Positions 33,666 through 40,356 of a DNA stretch of 41,106 bases are shown in pieces. The stretch lies in NCBI GenBank assembly GCA_020060385.1, contig JAGVAH010000154.1, positions 1-41,106 on the forward strand, read 5' to 3'. Made by a program: the position numbers and the translations under genes. The stretch comes from Syntrophobacterales bacterium (GTDB lineage: Bacteria; Desulfobacterota; Desulfobaccia; Desulfobaccales; 0-14-0-80-60-11). A model generated the notes under the pieces. That model was given only the letters and a program-made list of their open reading frames with translations. It ran no database searches and was not told the DNA's origin. Numbering within the stretch: the stretch's first letter is position 1; the number at the start of each line of letters is the position of its first letter.

Positions 33666-34193
33666 ATGGAAATTAAGGTGGGGCAGTCGGTCATGGAGTT
33701 GGTGGAAGGGGATATCACCCGGCAGGATACGGAAGCCATCGTCAACGCCGCCAACACTTCCCTGTTGGGGGGCGGCGGGGTGGACGGGGCCATCCACCGG
33801 GCCGGCGGGCCGAAGATCCTGGAGGAGTGCCGCCAGATCGGCGGCTGCCCCACCGGCGAGGCCCGGATCACCACGGGGGGCAATCTGCCGGCCAGGTACG
33901 TCATCCATACCGTGGGCCCGGTCTACCGGGATGGGCTGCACCGGGAGCCGGAGCTGCTGGCCTCCTGCTACCGGGAGAGCCTGAAGCTGGCCACGGCCAA
34001 GGGCCTCAAAAGCGTGGCCTTTCCCTCCATCTCCACCGGGGCCTATGGCTATCCCCTGGCGGAGGCGGCTATCATCGCCCTAAGGACCGTGAAGACCTAC
34101 CTGCTGGAGCATCCGGAGATCGAGAGGGTGCGCTTCGTGCTCTTCGGCCAGGCCGCGTACGCGGCCTACGCGGCCGCATTAAAGGAATTGTAG
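33666..34193 (+). CDS. Macrodomain protein (ADP-ribose / O-acetyl-ADP-ribose hydrolase)
   Basis: A 175-residue single macrodomain of MacroD/YmdB type, which removes ADP-ribose from modified proteins or deacetylates O-acetyl-ADP-ribose. The substrate-contacting blocks are visible: GDITRQDTEAIVNAANTSLL (~20-39), the GGGGVDGAIHRAGG loop (~40-52), CPTGEARITTGG (~64-76), and HTVGPVY; the C-terminal AFPSISTGAYGYP loop is the usual phosphate-binding segment. GGAGG precedes ATG 33666 at good spacing. It converges on the Lcl-methyltransferase gene; no partner ADP-ribosyltransferase was found here. Confidence 0.93.
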   Translation: MEIKVGQSVMELVEGDITRQDTEAIVNAANTSLLGGGGVDGAIHRAGGPKILEECRQIGGCPTGEARITTGGNLPARYVIHTVGPVYRDGLHREPELLASCYRESLKLATAKGLKSVAFPSISTGAYGYPLAEAAIIALRTVKTYLLEHPEIERVRFVLFGQAAYAAYAAALKEL

Positions 34194-34240
34194 GAGAATG
34201 GGGGGGAGGGCCAGGGCCCCGTGGTCCCTGGCCCCCTCCC

Positions 34241-35377
34241 TCAAAATGCACTCCGGTACAAAAAGCAGCGGTTATGGCGGAAGGGCCCCCAGTCCAGGCG
34301 GGTATAGCCCAGCCGGGACAGATTATGCAAATAGCGGCCCCGGAATTGCGGCACCAGGTTGGCCGTGCCGGTGGCGCATCCGCCGTCCCCCACGTCCAGG
34401 TAGTATTCCCAGCCCCGGGCCTGGAGGAGTTCCTGGGGGGCCCGGGAACCCAGGGGCGGCCAGCACCAGAAGATGAGCTCCGGCTGAAACGCGGCCACTG
34501 CCTCCAGGTGGCTGGCCCGCTGCACCGGCACCCCGTAAGGCTCGCCGGGCGCGGCCTCCAGGTCGGTGGCCACCACTGGCAAGCCCCTAGCCGCTAAGGC
34601 CCCGGCCATAAATCCCTCACCCGCGCCCACTTCCAGCACCCGTTTCACCCCCAAGTGCCGGCAGAGCCTGATCAAGGCCCGAAGAAATTCCGAGGTGGGG
34701 AGAAAATAGAGGTGTTTCCTTTCAGTAAGGGCCACTTCCGAGAAAAGCCCGCCCTCCTGGAGAAACCCTTCCACTTCCCCAAGGCTAGGCAGCCGCCGCC
34801 GGCCGTGGCTGAAAAGCATTTCCCTACCTTTGGCAATTAATTCCCGGGACGGGGAAAAGTCAGGCAGCTTTTTTACCTCGCCGGCCACGGCCCGGATAAA
34901 GGCGCGCTGCTCCCGGTTCTGGACCTGGACGGAGCCGGGGAAGAAGAGCACCCCGTAAGCGCCCCCCGCCGGACTGTCAGTGGCGCTCCAACAAAAGGGC
35001 TGGCGGCTGTCGAAAACAGGATCGATATAAAGACCCACGGGGCTCTTGGTTCCAGTGAAAAGACTGATTAATTCGGGGAGGGTGGGGAGGCGCCAATCCC
35101 GGCGGCCGCCCCAGGCCCGGCGGTTCAGCTCTGCCACATAAGTGGAAGCCGCTCCCTGGCTCAAGGGTTGAGGGGAGCCGGAGCGCTGCCAGTAAAGGCC
35201 CGTCTCCTGGTCCTGGGCCATTTCCGTTCCCAGGGGCAGGAAACGGCTGGGGGCCCCGCTCCCGCTGGCAGGTATGCCGGTGGCGGCAGGGGGCCAAAGG
35301 CGCTGGCCACAAAAGGCGCAATACGGGTTCGACTGGAGAGCGCGCCGGTGGCAACTGAGGCAACAAATAGGGGCCAC
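34241..35377 (-). CDS. Zinc ribbon-Lcl_C (DUF1566)-methyltransferase fusion
   Basis: A 378-residue three-part protein. Residues ~5-28 form a zinc ribbon (CCLSCHRR...YCAFCGQRL). Residues ~47-165 match the Lcl_C/DUF1566 domain by pattern: DQETGLYWQR, AWGGRRDWRLPTLPEL, CWSATDSPAGG and FIRAVAGE. Residues ~225-375 look like a SAM-dependent methyltransferase, with motif I VLEVGAGEGFMAGAL and motif II VVATDLEA. DUF1566 alone is common, often in exported proteins; joined to a zinc ribbon and methyltransferase it is, as far as I know, unusual. No signal peptide is seen, so it is probably cytoplasmic. A role in modifying an RNA or protein target is possible; not known. Confidence 0.72.
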   Translation of the reverse strand: MAPICCLSCHRRALQSNPYCAFCGQRLWPPAATGIPASGSGAPSRFLPLGTEMAQDQETGLYWQRSGSPQPLSQGAASTYVAELNRRAWGGRRDWRLPTLPELISLFTGTKSPVGLYIDPVFDSRQPFCWSATDSPAGGAYGVLFFPGSVQVQNREQRAFIRAVAGEVKKLPDFSPSRELIAKGREMLFSHGRRRLPSLGEVEGFLQEGGLFSEVALTERKHLYFLPTSEFLRALIRLCRHLGVKRVLEVGAGEGFMAGALAARGLPVVATDLEAAPGEPYGVPVQRASHLEAVAAFQPELIFWCWPPLGSRAPQELLQARGWEYYLDVGDGGCATGTANLVPQFRGRYLHNLSRLGYTRLDWGPFRHNRCFLYRSAF

Positions 35378-35393
35378 TGCCGAGGATAAAAGA

Positions 35394-35426
35394 TAAAAAA
35401 AGGCCCCACCCAGACAGGTGGGGCCT
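35394..35426 (-). terminator. Intrinsic terminator of the thioredoxin-like gene
   Basis: On the minus strand, a stem AGGCCCCACC/GGTGGGGCCT (35417-35426 with 35401-35410, six-base loop) is followed by seven T (35395-35401 in complement). It lies 13 bp downstream of the stop at 35439 and 17 bp upstream of the next minus-strand gene, so the two are separate transcripts. Confidence 0.92.
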
Positions 35427-35438
35427 CAATGGCATATG

Positions 35439-35861
35439 TTAGCGGGCTTCTTCGGACTCGGCCCGGCCTTCTAATTCGCCGATATAGTTTTCTATCCATT
35501 CTTCGATGAGATAGACCCGGCCCAGCTTCTTGTCGCTCCGGGGGAAGACCTCCAGCGGCGCCCGGTCCCCCTTTTTCGCATAGCAGCAGAGGGCAGGAAT
35601 GGTCTTGCCGAAATAATCCTTATAATCGGATCCCCGGACCTCACCGAAGATGGGACGGTATTCGGAGGCAGGTCCGCTGGAAGCTTTGTGATATTGACGG
35701 AAGGGATCCGCCACGTCCCCTATGTCAATAGCTGCGGTTTCTAGGCCCTTGGACTCCAGGCTTTTCAAAAGATTCATGACATTGTCATTGTCACACTTAT
35801 ATTTGTCGTCAGGTTTGTGCTTGCTGCTGTAATAAAATTCTACGTAGTTAAGCCGCGCCAT
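35439..35861 (-). CDS. Thioredoxin-like protein without CxxC, function unknown
   Basis: A 140-residue cytoplasmic protein with no family recognised. By eye it suits a thioredoxin-like fold: strand VEFYYSS (~7-13), helix NVMNLLKSLESKG (~27-39), strand ETAAIDIGD (~41-49), an insertion with a Tyr/Asp-rich segment (~54-85), a TIPALCCY segment with the typical cis-Pro (~86-93), strand PLEVFP (~101-106) and a final helix. The CxxC redox motif is absent; Cys92-Cys93 are adjacent. It has its own promoter (35923-35952), a strong Shine-Dalgarno (GGGAGGAGG) before ATG 35861 and its own terminator, so it is a well-expressed single gene. Confidence 0.6.
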   Translation of the reverse strand: MARLNYVEFYYSSKHKPDDKYKCDNDNVMNLLKSLESKGLETAAIDIGDVADPFRQYHKASSGPASEYRPIFGEVRGSDYKDYFGKTIPALCCYAKKGDRAPLEVFPRSDKKLGRVYLIEEWIENYIGELEGRAESEEAR

Positions 35862-35922
35862 CGTTTGCCTCCTCCCTTTTCCGGCAGATTAAGATTAATT
35901 GTGCACACTTTCACGTTTACCC

Positions 35923-35952
35923 TAAATACCATTCCTATTTTCCTGATGTCAA
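35923..35952 (-). promoter_or_regulatory. Sigma-70-type promoter of the thioredoxin-like gene
   Basis: Read on the minus strand, TTGACA (35947-35952) and TATTTA (35923-35928) are 18 bp apart. The start would lie near 35915, giving a ~54-nt leader to ATG 35861. The surrounding ~60 bp is AT-rich compared with its neighbours. Confidence 0.6.
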
Positions 35953-36099
35953 GGATTTTTCTGGAGAGGCCGTCAGTAAATGCAATTTAATTAGGGTCGC
36001 AAACTGGACAAAACCCATCGTCTTGAGTGAAAATAGACCCCTGGAATTGCCGCTACGGGTCGGAGTCAAGCATATCTTCGGAGATAACGGGGAAGAATA

Positions 36100-36513
36100 A
36101 TGTCAACGCACACCTGGGGAAACCTTCCGGCGTTCCTGCCTCTGCCCCCTGGGGGACAGATGCCGGCAGTCATTCAGGACGCGGCCTCCGGGGCCGTGCT
36201 CATGCTGATCACCCTGAACCGGGAGGCCTTGGAGCGCATGGCCGCCACCGGTTTGGTCCATTACTACCACCCCCAAAAGCGCAAGGTGGTCCGCAAAGGG
36301 GAAAGTTCCGGCCATTCCCAGGAGGTCCTGGAAATCCGCCTGAGCTGCAGCGGCGACCAACTGCTCCTGCGGGTCAAACCCCGGGGGGGAGCCTGTGAAT
36401 GGGGGTATCAATCCTGCTTCTTCCGCCGCCTGGAGGAGGACGGCTGGCAGATTGCGGACCCCCGGGTCTTCGACCCGGAAGAGGTCTACCCGGAATTCGC
36501 GTTTTCCCATTAG
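36100..36513 (+). CDS. Divergent phosphoribosyl-AMP cyclohydrolase (HisI) homologue
   Basis: A 137-residue protein that aligns over most of its length with HisI, the histidine-pathway enzyme that opens the purine ring of PR-AMP: VLMLITLNREAL (~33-44), HYYHPQKRKVVRKGESSGHSQEV (~54-76, in two parts) and GGACEWGYQSCFFRR. The three cysteines of the zinc site are kept (Cys83, Cys99, Cys106). Two of the three metal-binding aspartates of the canonical DCDxD are serines (Ser82, Ser84; Asp86 remains), and the His of ACHTG is Glu100. It may be inactive or have changed function. GGGGAAG precedes ATG 36100. No other his gene is nearby. Confidence 0.75.
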   Translation: MSTHTWGNLPAFLPLPPGGQMPAVIQDAASGAVLMLITLNREALERMAATGLVHYYHPQKRKVVRKGESSGHSQEVLEIRLSCSGDQLLLRVKPRGGACEWGYQSCFFRRLEEDGWQIADPRVFDPEEVYPEFAFSH

Positions 36514-36527
36514 GGACCGCCCGGTGG

Positions 36528-36601
36528 CCAGTAATCGGTAATCAGTGATCAGTGGCCGGTGTTTTTTTGCTGATCACTGATTACTGATCACTGATCACTT
36601 A
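36528..36601. repeat. Heptamer palindrome, copy 4 (CAGTGAT units)
   Basis: GTAATCAGTGATCAG (36538-36552) pairs perfectly over 15 bp with CTGATCACTGATTAC (36570-36584), with a further ACTGATCACTGATCA repeat at 36584-36598. The units CAGTAAT and CAGTGAT are variants of the 7-mers at 18691, 19553 and 31985. It lies between the convergent hisI-like and priA genes and contains a T7 in the loop, so it may terminate either. Confidence 0.75.
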
Positions 36602-36624
36602 CTTCCCCCGTCCTCAATGAATTC

Positions 36625-38862
36625 CTAAAATAAGCTCATCGGGTCAATATCCAAAGTAAGGTCGATCCTGCTCTTCGGGGGTGGGGTCCAGAGCTGCCGC
36701 AGCAGTTCCAGGGCCCGGCGCAGGGGCGGGCGGCCGTAGCTTTTCAGCAGGAGCTGCCAGCGGTAGCGGCCCTGCAGCTTTGCCAGGCCCGGGGGCGCGG
36801 GGCCCAGGACCCGGATCAGGGGAGCCAGGTCCCCCTCCCGGGCGATGGCCTGCTTTAAGGCTGCGGTCAGGCGGGCGGCGGCCTTAGCCACTGCCTCCTC
36901 CGGGGTGCCGCTCAATCGGGCCAGGGCCAGGCGGGTGAAGGGGGGGTAGCCCGATTGCCGGCGGGTCAGGAGTTCCTGCTCCACAAAGCCCTGGTAATCT
37001 TGGGAGGCCACGGCCTGGAAGACATAATGCTCCGGGTGGAAGGTCTGGATGAGCACCCGGCCGGGGGCCTCCCCCCGGCCGGCCCGGCCCGCCACCTGGG
37101 AGAGAAGCTGAAAGGTGCGTTCCCCCGCGTGGTATTCCGGGAAGAAGAGCTGCTGGTCCGCGGCGATCACCCCCACCAGGGTGACCCGGGGGAAATGGTG
37201 GCCTTTGCTGATCATCTGGGTGCCCACCAGGATCTCGTAGTCCCCCCGGGCAAAATCCTCCAGGACTTTCAGGGCCCGGCCGCTGTGGGGCGCGGTGTCC
37301 CGGTCCAGGCGGGCCACCCGGGCCTGGGGCCAGAGTTTGTTAATTTCCGCCTCCACCCGCTCGGTGCCCAAACCGTAGCGTTTCAGCGCGGTGGACTGGC
37401 ATTGGGGGCAGCGCTCCGGCACGCTTTCTTCGTAGCCGCAATAATGGCAGGTGAGCCGGTCCCGGCCCTGGTGATAGGTCAGGGCCACGCTGCATTGGCG
37501 GCATTGCCGCACCTCCCCGCAAAACAGGCAAAAAAGCACGGTGGCGTAGCCCCGGCGGTTTAAAAAGAGGAGGGCCTGTTCCCCCTGGGACAAGGTTTTT
37601 TCCAGGGCCGCGGCCAGGGGCGGGGAGATCACCGGCAGCCCCCGCCCGGCTTGGTGTTCCTTCAGGGACAGGAGGTGAATGTCCGGCAGGGCCCGGGGGG
37701 TGACCCGGCGGCTGAGATTGAGGTAGCGGTATTGCCCTTCCCGGGCCCGGTAATAGGTGGACACCGCCGGGGTGGCGGAGACCAGGACCACGGCTGCGGC
37801 CGCCAGCTTCCCCCGGTAGAGGGCCACGTCCCGGGCCTGATAGAGGAGGCCTCCTTCCTGCTTGTACGCGGGGTCGTGCTCCTCGTCCACCACCAGCAGC
37901 CCCAGGCGGGGCAGGGGTGCGAAGACCGCGGACCGGGCTCCAACGGCAATGTCCACCTGGCCCAGGATGATGCGCCGCCACTGATCCAGGCGGGCTGCGG
38001 GGGAGATGCCGCTGTGGAGCAGGGCCACCCGGCTGCCGAAGCGCCGCCTGAAGGCTACCGCCACGGGATGGGTCAGCGCGATCTCCGGGAGCAGGACCAG
38101 GACCTGCCGCCCCTGGTCCAGGGTGGCCTGGGCCGCCCCGAGATAGACCTCGGTCTTGCCGCTGGCGGTGACGCCGTGCAGGAGAAAGGGGGTGAAAGAG
38201 CGGCGGTGGATGCCCTCCACAATCGCGGTCCGGGCTTCCTCCTGGTCCGGGCTGAGCTTAAAGGAGGGCTCTGCCGGGGCCAGGGGCTGCCCGGCCAGGG
38301 GGTCCCGCCAGGCGGTGCGGCTTTCCAGGGTCAGGAAACCCTTGGCGGCTAGCCGCGTGATTACGGAGGTGCAACGGGGAAAAAGCCGGTTTAGCTCCGG
38401 TAGAGAAGCGGGGCCGTGGTCCCGGAGATAGTCCAGGATACTTTGGGCCTTGGGGCTGAGGCGCGGGGGCGGCTTTGCCCCTTCCGGCTGGGGCTGCCAC
38501 GCGGCCCAGCGCTCGGTCCGGGGCCCGGGAGACGCGGCGCTGCCGGGGATCAGGTGATCCAGGGCCTCCCCCAGGGGGTACTGGTAATAGTCCGCCAGCC
38601 AGCGGAACAGGGGCGCCATCTCCGGCCCGAAGCGGGGCAGGGGATCGACAACCTCCAGGATGTTGCGGATGACCACCTCTGGGACCTCTTGGGCCAGTCC
38701 CAGCAGGTATCCCGTAACCACCCGCCTCTGGGCCGGCACCCGCACCAGACAGCCCACCTGGGCTTTTTCTTTTAAAGTCTCCGGCAAGCGGTAAGTGAGG
38801 GTATGGAAGATGGGCAGGGCCACGGCCACTTCCCAGAGATTATCAAGGTTTTTCGGTTTCAT
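36625..38862 (-). CDS. priA: Primosomal protein N' (replication restart helicase)
   Basis: PriA is the 3'-5' helicase that reloads DnaB at stalled or repaired forks. The 745-residue protein has a 3' DNA-binding domain (~1-110; LPIFHTLTYRLPE), a helicase core with Walker A GVTASGKTE and DEEH box (VVDEEHDPAYK), a zinc-binding region with eight cysteines (CLFCGEVRQCRQC...CHYCG...CPQC), then motifs SKGHHFPRVTLVGV and GRAGRGEAPGRV. Length and order are canonical. Upstream, two AACTTTG-type heptamers (38884-38897) sit ~20-35 bp before the ATG at 38862, which has no clear Shine-Dalgarno. It converges on the hisI-like gene. Confidence 0.97.
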   Translation of the reverse strand: MKPKNLDNLWEVAVALPIFHTLTYRLPETLKEKAQVGCLVRVPAQRRVVTGYLLGLAQEVPEVVIRNILEVVDPLPRFGPEMAPLFRWLADYYQYPLGEALDHLIPGSAASPGPRTERWAAWQPQPEGAKPPPRLSPKAQSILDYLRDHGPASLPELNRLFPRCTSVITRLAAKGFLTLESRTAWRDPLAGQPLAPAEPSFKLSPDQEEARTAIVEGIHRRSFTPFLLHGVTASGKTEVYLGAAQATLDQGRQVLVLLPEIALTHPVAVAFRRRFGSRVALLHSGISPAARLDQWRRIILGQVDIAVGARSAVFAPLPRLGLLVVDEEHDPAYKQEGGLLYQARDVALYRGKLAAAAVVLVSATPAVSTYYRAREGQYRYLNLSRRVTPRALPDIHLLSLKEHQAGRGLPVISPPLAAALEKTLSQGEQALLFLNRRGYATVLFCLFCGEVRQCRQCSVALTYHQGRDRLTCHYCGYEESVPERCPQCQSTALKRYGLGTERVEAEINKLWPQARVARLDRDTAPHSGRALKVLEDFARGDYEILVGTQMISKGHHFPRVTLVGVIAADQQLFFPEYHAGERTFQLLSQVAGRAGRGEAPGRVLIQTFHPEHYVFQAVASQDYQGFVEQELLTRRQSGYPPFTRLALARLSGTPEEAVAKAAARLTAALKQAIAREGDLAPLIRVLGPAPPGLAKLQGRYRWQLLLKSYGRPPLRRALELLRQLWTPPPKSRIDLTLDIDPMSLF

Positions 38863-38883
38863 GAGTGTGGCTTCTGGTGAGTT

Positions 38884-38897
38884 AAAAGTTCAAAGTT
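38884..38897 (-). repeat. AACTTTG heptamers upstream of priA
   Basis: In the priA sense strand, AACTTTG (38891-38897) and AACTTTT (38884-38890) stand in tandem ~22 bp upstream of ATG 38862. This is the third such array in the window (also 16172-16210 and 17685-17705). Confidence 0.6.
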
Positions 38898-38980
38898 AAA
38901 TGATTAGCACTCATTTCAAAACCCATTCTGAGGCTGCAGATAGGTTATCAGTCAGTTAAGGGATGGCAGGAGGATTCTTT

Positions 38981-39066
38981 AAGTCCCCCTTTTCTAAAGG
39001 GGGATTTAGGGGGATTATCAGGCGGTTATATAATCCCCCTTACCCCCCCTTTAGAAAAGGGGGGTA
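38981..39066. repeat. C5T3 palindromic repeat, copy 2
   Basis: AAGTCCCCCTTTTC opens and GGGGGGT closes the element; the halves (CCCCCTTTTCTAAAGGGGG and CCCCCCTTTAGAAAAGGGGGG) each form a hairpin and also pair with each other. The ~400-bp gap 38863-39260 contains this element, the related 39195-39239 repeat and no recognisable gene. Confidence 0.75.
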
Positions 39067-39194
39067 ATCCTTTTTCCTATATGTTCCTCCTGGACGAGCC
39101 AAAACGACTGCAAAAATCGGTTTTGTAATGACTTCTAGGCAAAAAGAATGTTGCCTGTCCCCACTTTTCCGGAAAAAGGGGAAATCGATAATAA

Positions 39195-39239
39195 CCCCCT
39201 CTCCCCCCTGAGGGGGGAGAGGGCCGGGGTGAGGGGGGG
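39195..39239. repeat. CCCTCTCCCC palindrome, third member of the family at 24-68
   Basis: CCCCCTCTCCCCCC (39195-39208) faces GGGGGGAGAGG, followed by a GGGTGAGGGG tail. The same hairpin-plus-tail unit is found at 24-68 and, with changes, at 17445-17483. It lies just downstream of the zinc-ribbon membrane-protein gene. Confidence 0.7.
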
Positions 39240-39260
39240 ACAGTTGCCAATTTGAGGAAA

Positions 39261-39977
39261 TCATGCCTTAAGCTGAGGCACACTCCCGGCATAATCCGAC
39301 TGCAACCCGAAGATATCGGCGTACGCGGCCGCCACTGCACAGGCGCTCACCGGCAAAGAGACCAGCAGGCCGATACCCAGAGCCAAGGCGCCCCCCAAAT
39401 TGATGAGGATCAGGAGCAAGACGAAGACAAAAAACCCGAACCATTGGCTCTGCACCGTGCGGCGGCTCAGTTCCATGGCCGGCCAGAAATCCAGGCGCCG
39501 GTCGATGATGAGCATCGCCGGAAAGAGGTAGCAGACCATCAGGAAAATGCCCGGCAGGATCAATAAAATAAATCCTAAGACGATGAGGATGGTGCTGATC
39601 ACGGACAAGAGCAACAGGGACAGAAAGAACTGGAACCCGGTGAAGAAGTCCTGGAATACCGGAGTCCGGCGCTGCATCAGCTTGGCGCTGACCACATAGA
39701 AGCCCGCGTACAAGGGCGCGCTGATGGCCAGGCTGACTAACCCGCCGATCACGGGCAGGTAGTTCAACACCACATGGATGATGATTAACAGGAGGGCAAA
39801 ACCGATGAAGCCCCCGGAATTTTGTTTGAACAATTCCCAGCCCTCCCGGAGATATTTCCCCGGCTGCACCTGGTACCCTGGCACAACCGGCTCCGGCGTA
39901 GACCACTTTTTCCCGCAACTGGGGCAAATCTCCGGGATTCCCGCCACTTCTTCCCGGCAATGGGGACATTGAGCCAT
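39261..39977 (-). CDS. Zinc-ribbon multi-pass membrane protein
   Basis: A 238-residue protein. A two-CxxC zinc ribbon (CPHCREEV...CPSCGKKW, residues ~4-22) is followed by a cytoplasmic linker and about six membrane helices (~45-235), including VLGFILLILPGIFLMVCYLF, a pattern of DUF975/glycerophosphodiesterase-membrane-like proteins. Such proteins have no established reaction. The ATG at 39977 has GGAGG five bases upstream; a further ATG five codons earlier lacks it. The stop is followed by a dispersed palindrome. Function unknown; membrane location is clear. Confidence 0.75.
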   Translation of the reverse strand: MAQCPHCREEVAGIPEICPSCGKKWSTPEPVVPGYQVQPGKYLREGWELFKQNSGGFIGFALLLIIIHVVLNYLPVIGGLVSLAISAPLYAGFYVVSAKLMQRRTPVFQDFFTGFQFFLSLLLLSVISTILIVLGFILLILPGIFLMVCYLFPAMLIIDRRLDFWPAMELSRRTVQSQWFGFFVFVLLLILINLGGALALGIGLLVSLPVSACAVAAAYADIFGLQSDYAGSVPQLKA

Positions 39978-40082
39978 GGACGCCTCCTTCAATACAGTTT
40001 GCAGTTTTCGGGTTTCAGTTTCCGGCTTTTTGTTTTAAATAGATGTAAATGCATCGAGGCCGTCCTTTCGGCCTGGCATTTC

Positions 40083-40291
40083 AAGTCCCCCTTTCTTAAA
40101 GGGGGATTCATAACAAGTCGCAATCGAACGGCAATTTTCTTGTAGGGGCGAACCTTGTGTTCGCCCGCCCTCACAGGGCGAATACAAGATTCTCCCCTAC
40201 AGTTCAAAGGCTTTTGATTGCGAAATGGTATTAGGGGGATTGTTAAGCGCTTAGATAATCCTCCCTACCCCCCCTTTAGAAAAGGGGGGAA
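40083..40291. mobile_element. Nested palindromic element (repeat inside a repeat)
   Basis: The outer layer is the C5T3 repeat (AGTCCCCCTTTCTTAAAGGG at the left, CCCCCCTTTAGAAAAGGGGG at the right). Inside is an inverted pair TCGCAATC (40118-40125) and GATTGCGA (40216-40223). Inside that is TGTAGGGG (40141-40148) with CCCCTACA (40194-40201), enclosing TCGCCC...GGGCGA. No coding sequence is seen. Each layer resembles an independent MITE-like insertion. The surrounding gap 39978-40356 contains nothing else recognised. Confidence 0.65.
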
Positions 40292-40356
40292 AATTCTGTG
40301 TTTCAAAGTCATAAGTAATCAAGGGACGCCACCCTAGCTGACCGGGAGGAAGACCA

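Noticed and set aside
38904-38912. TTAGCACTC, a half CIRCE-like site near priA
   Set aside because: CIRCE needs the inverted partner GAGTGCTAA after a 9-bp spacer; the sequence that follows (ATTTCAAAACCCATTCTGAG) lacks it, and the context is not a heat-shock gene.
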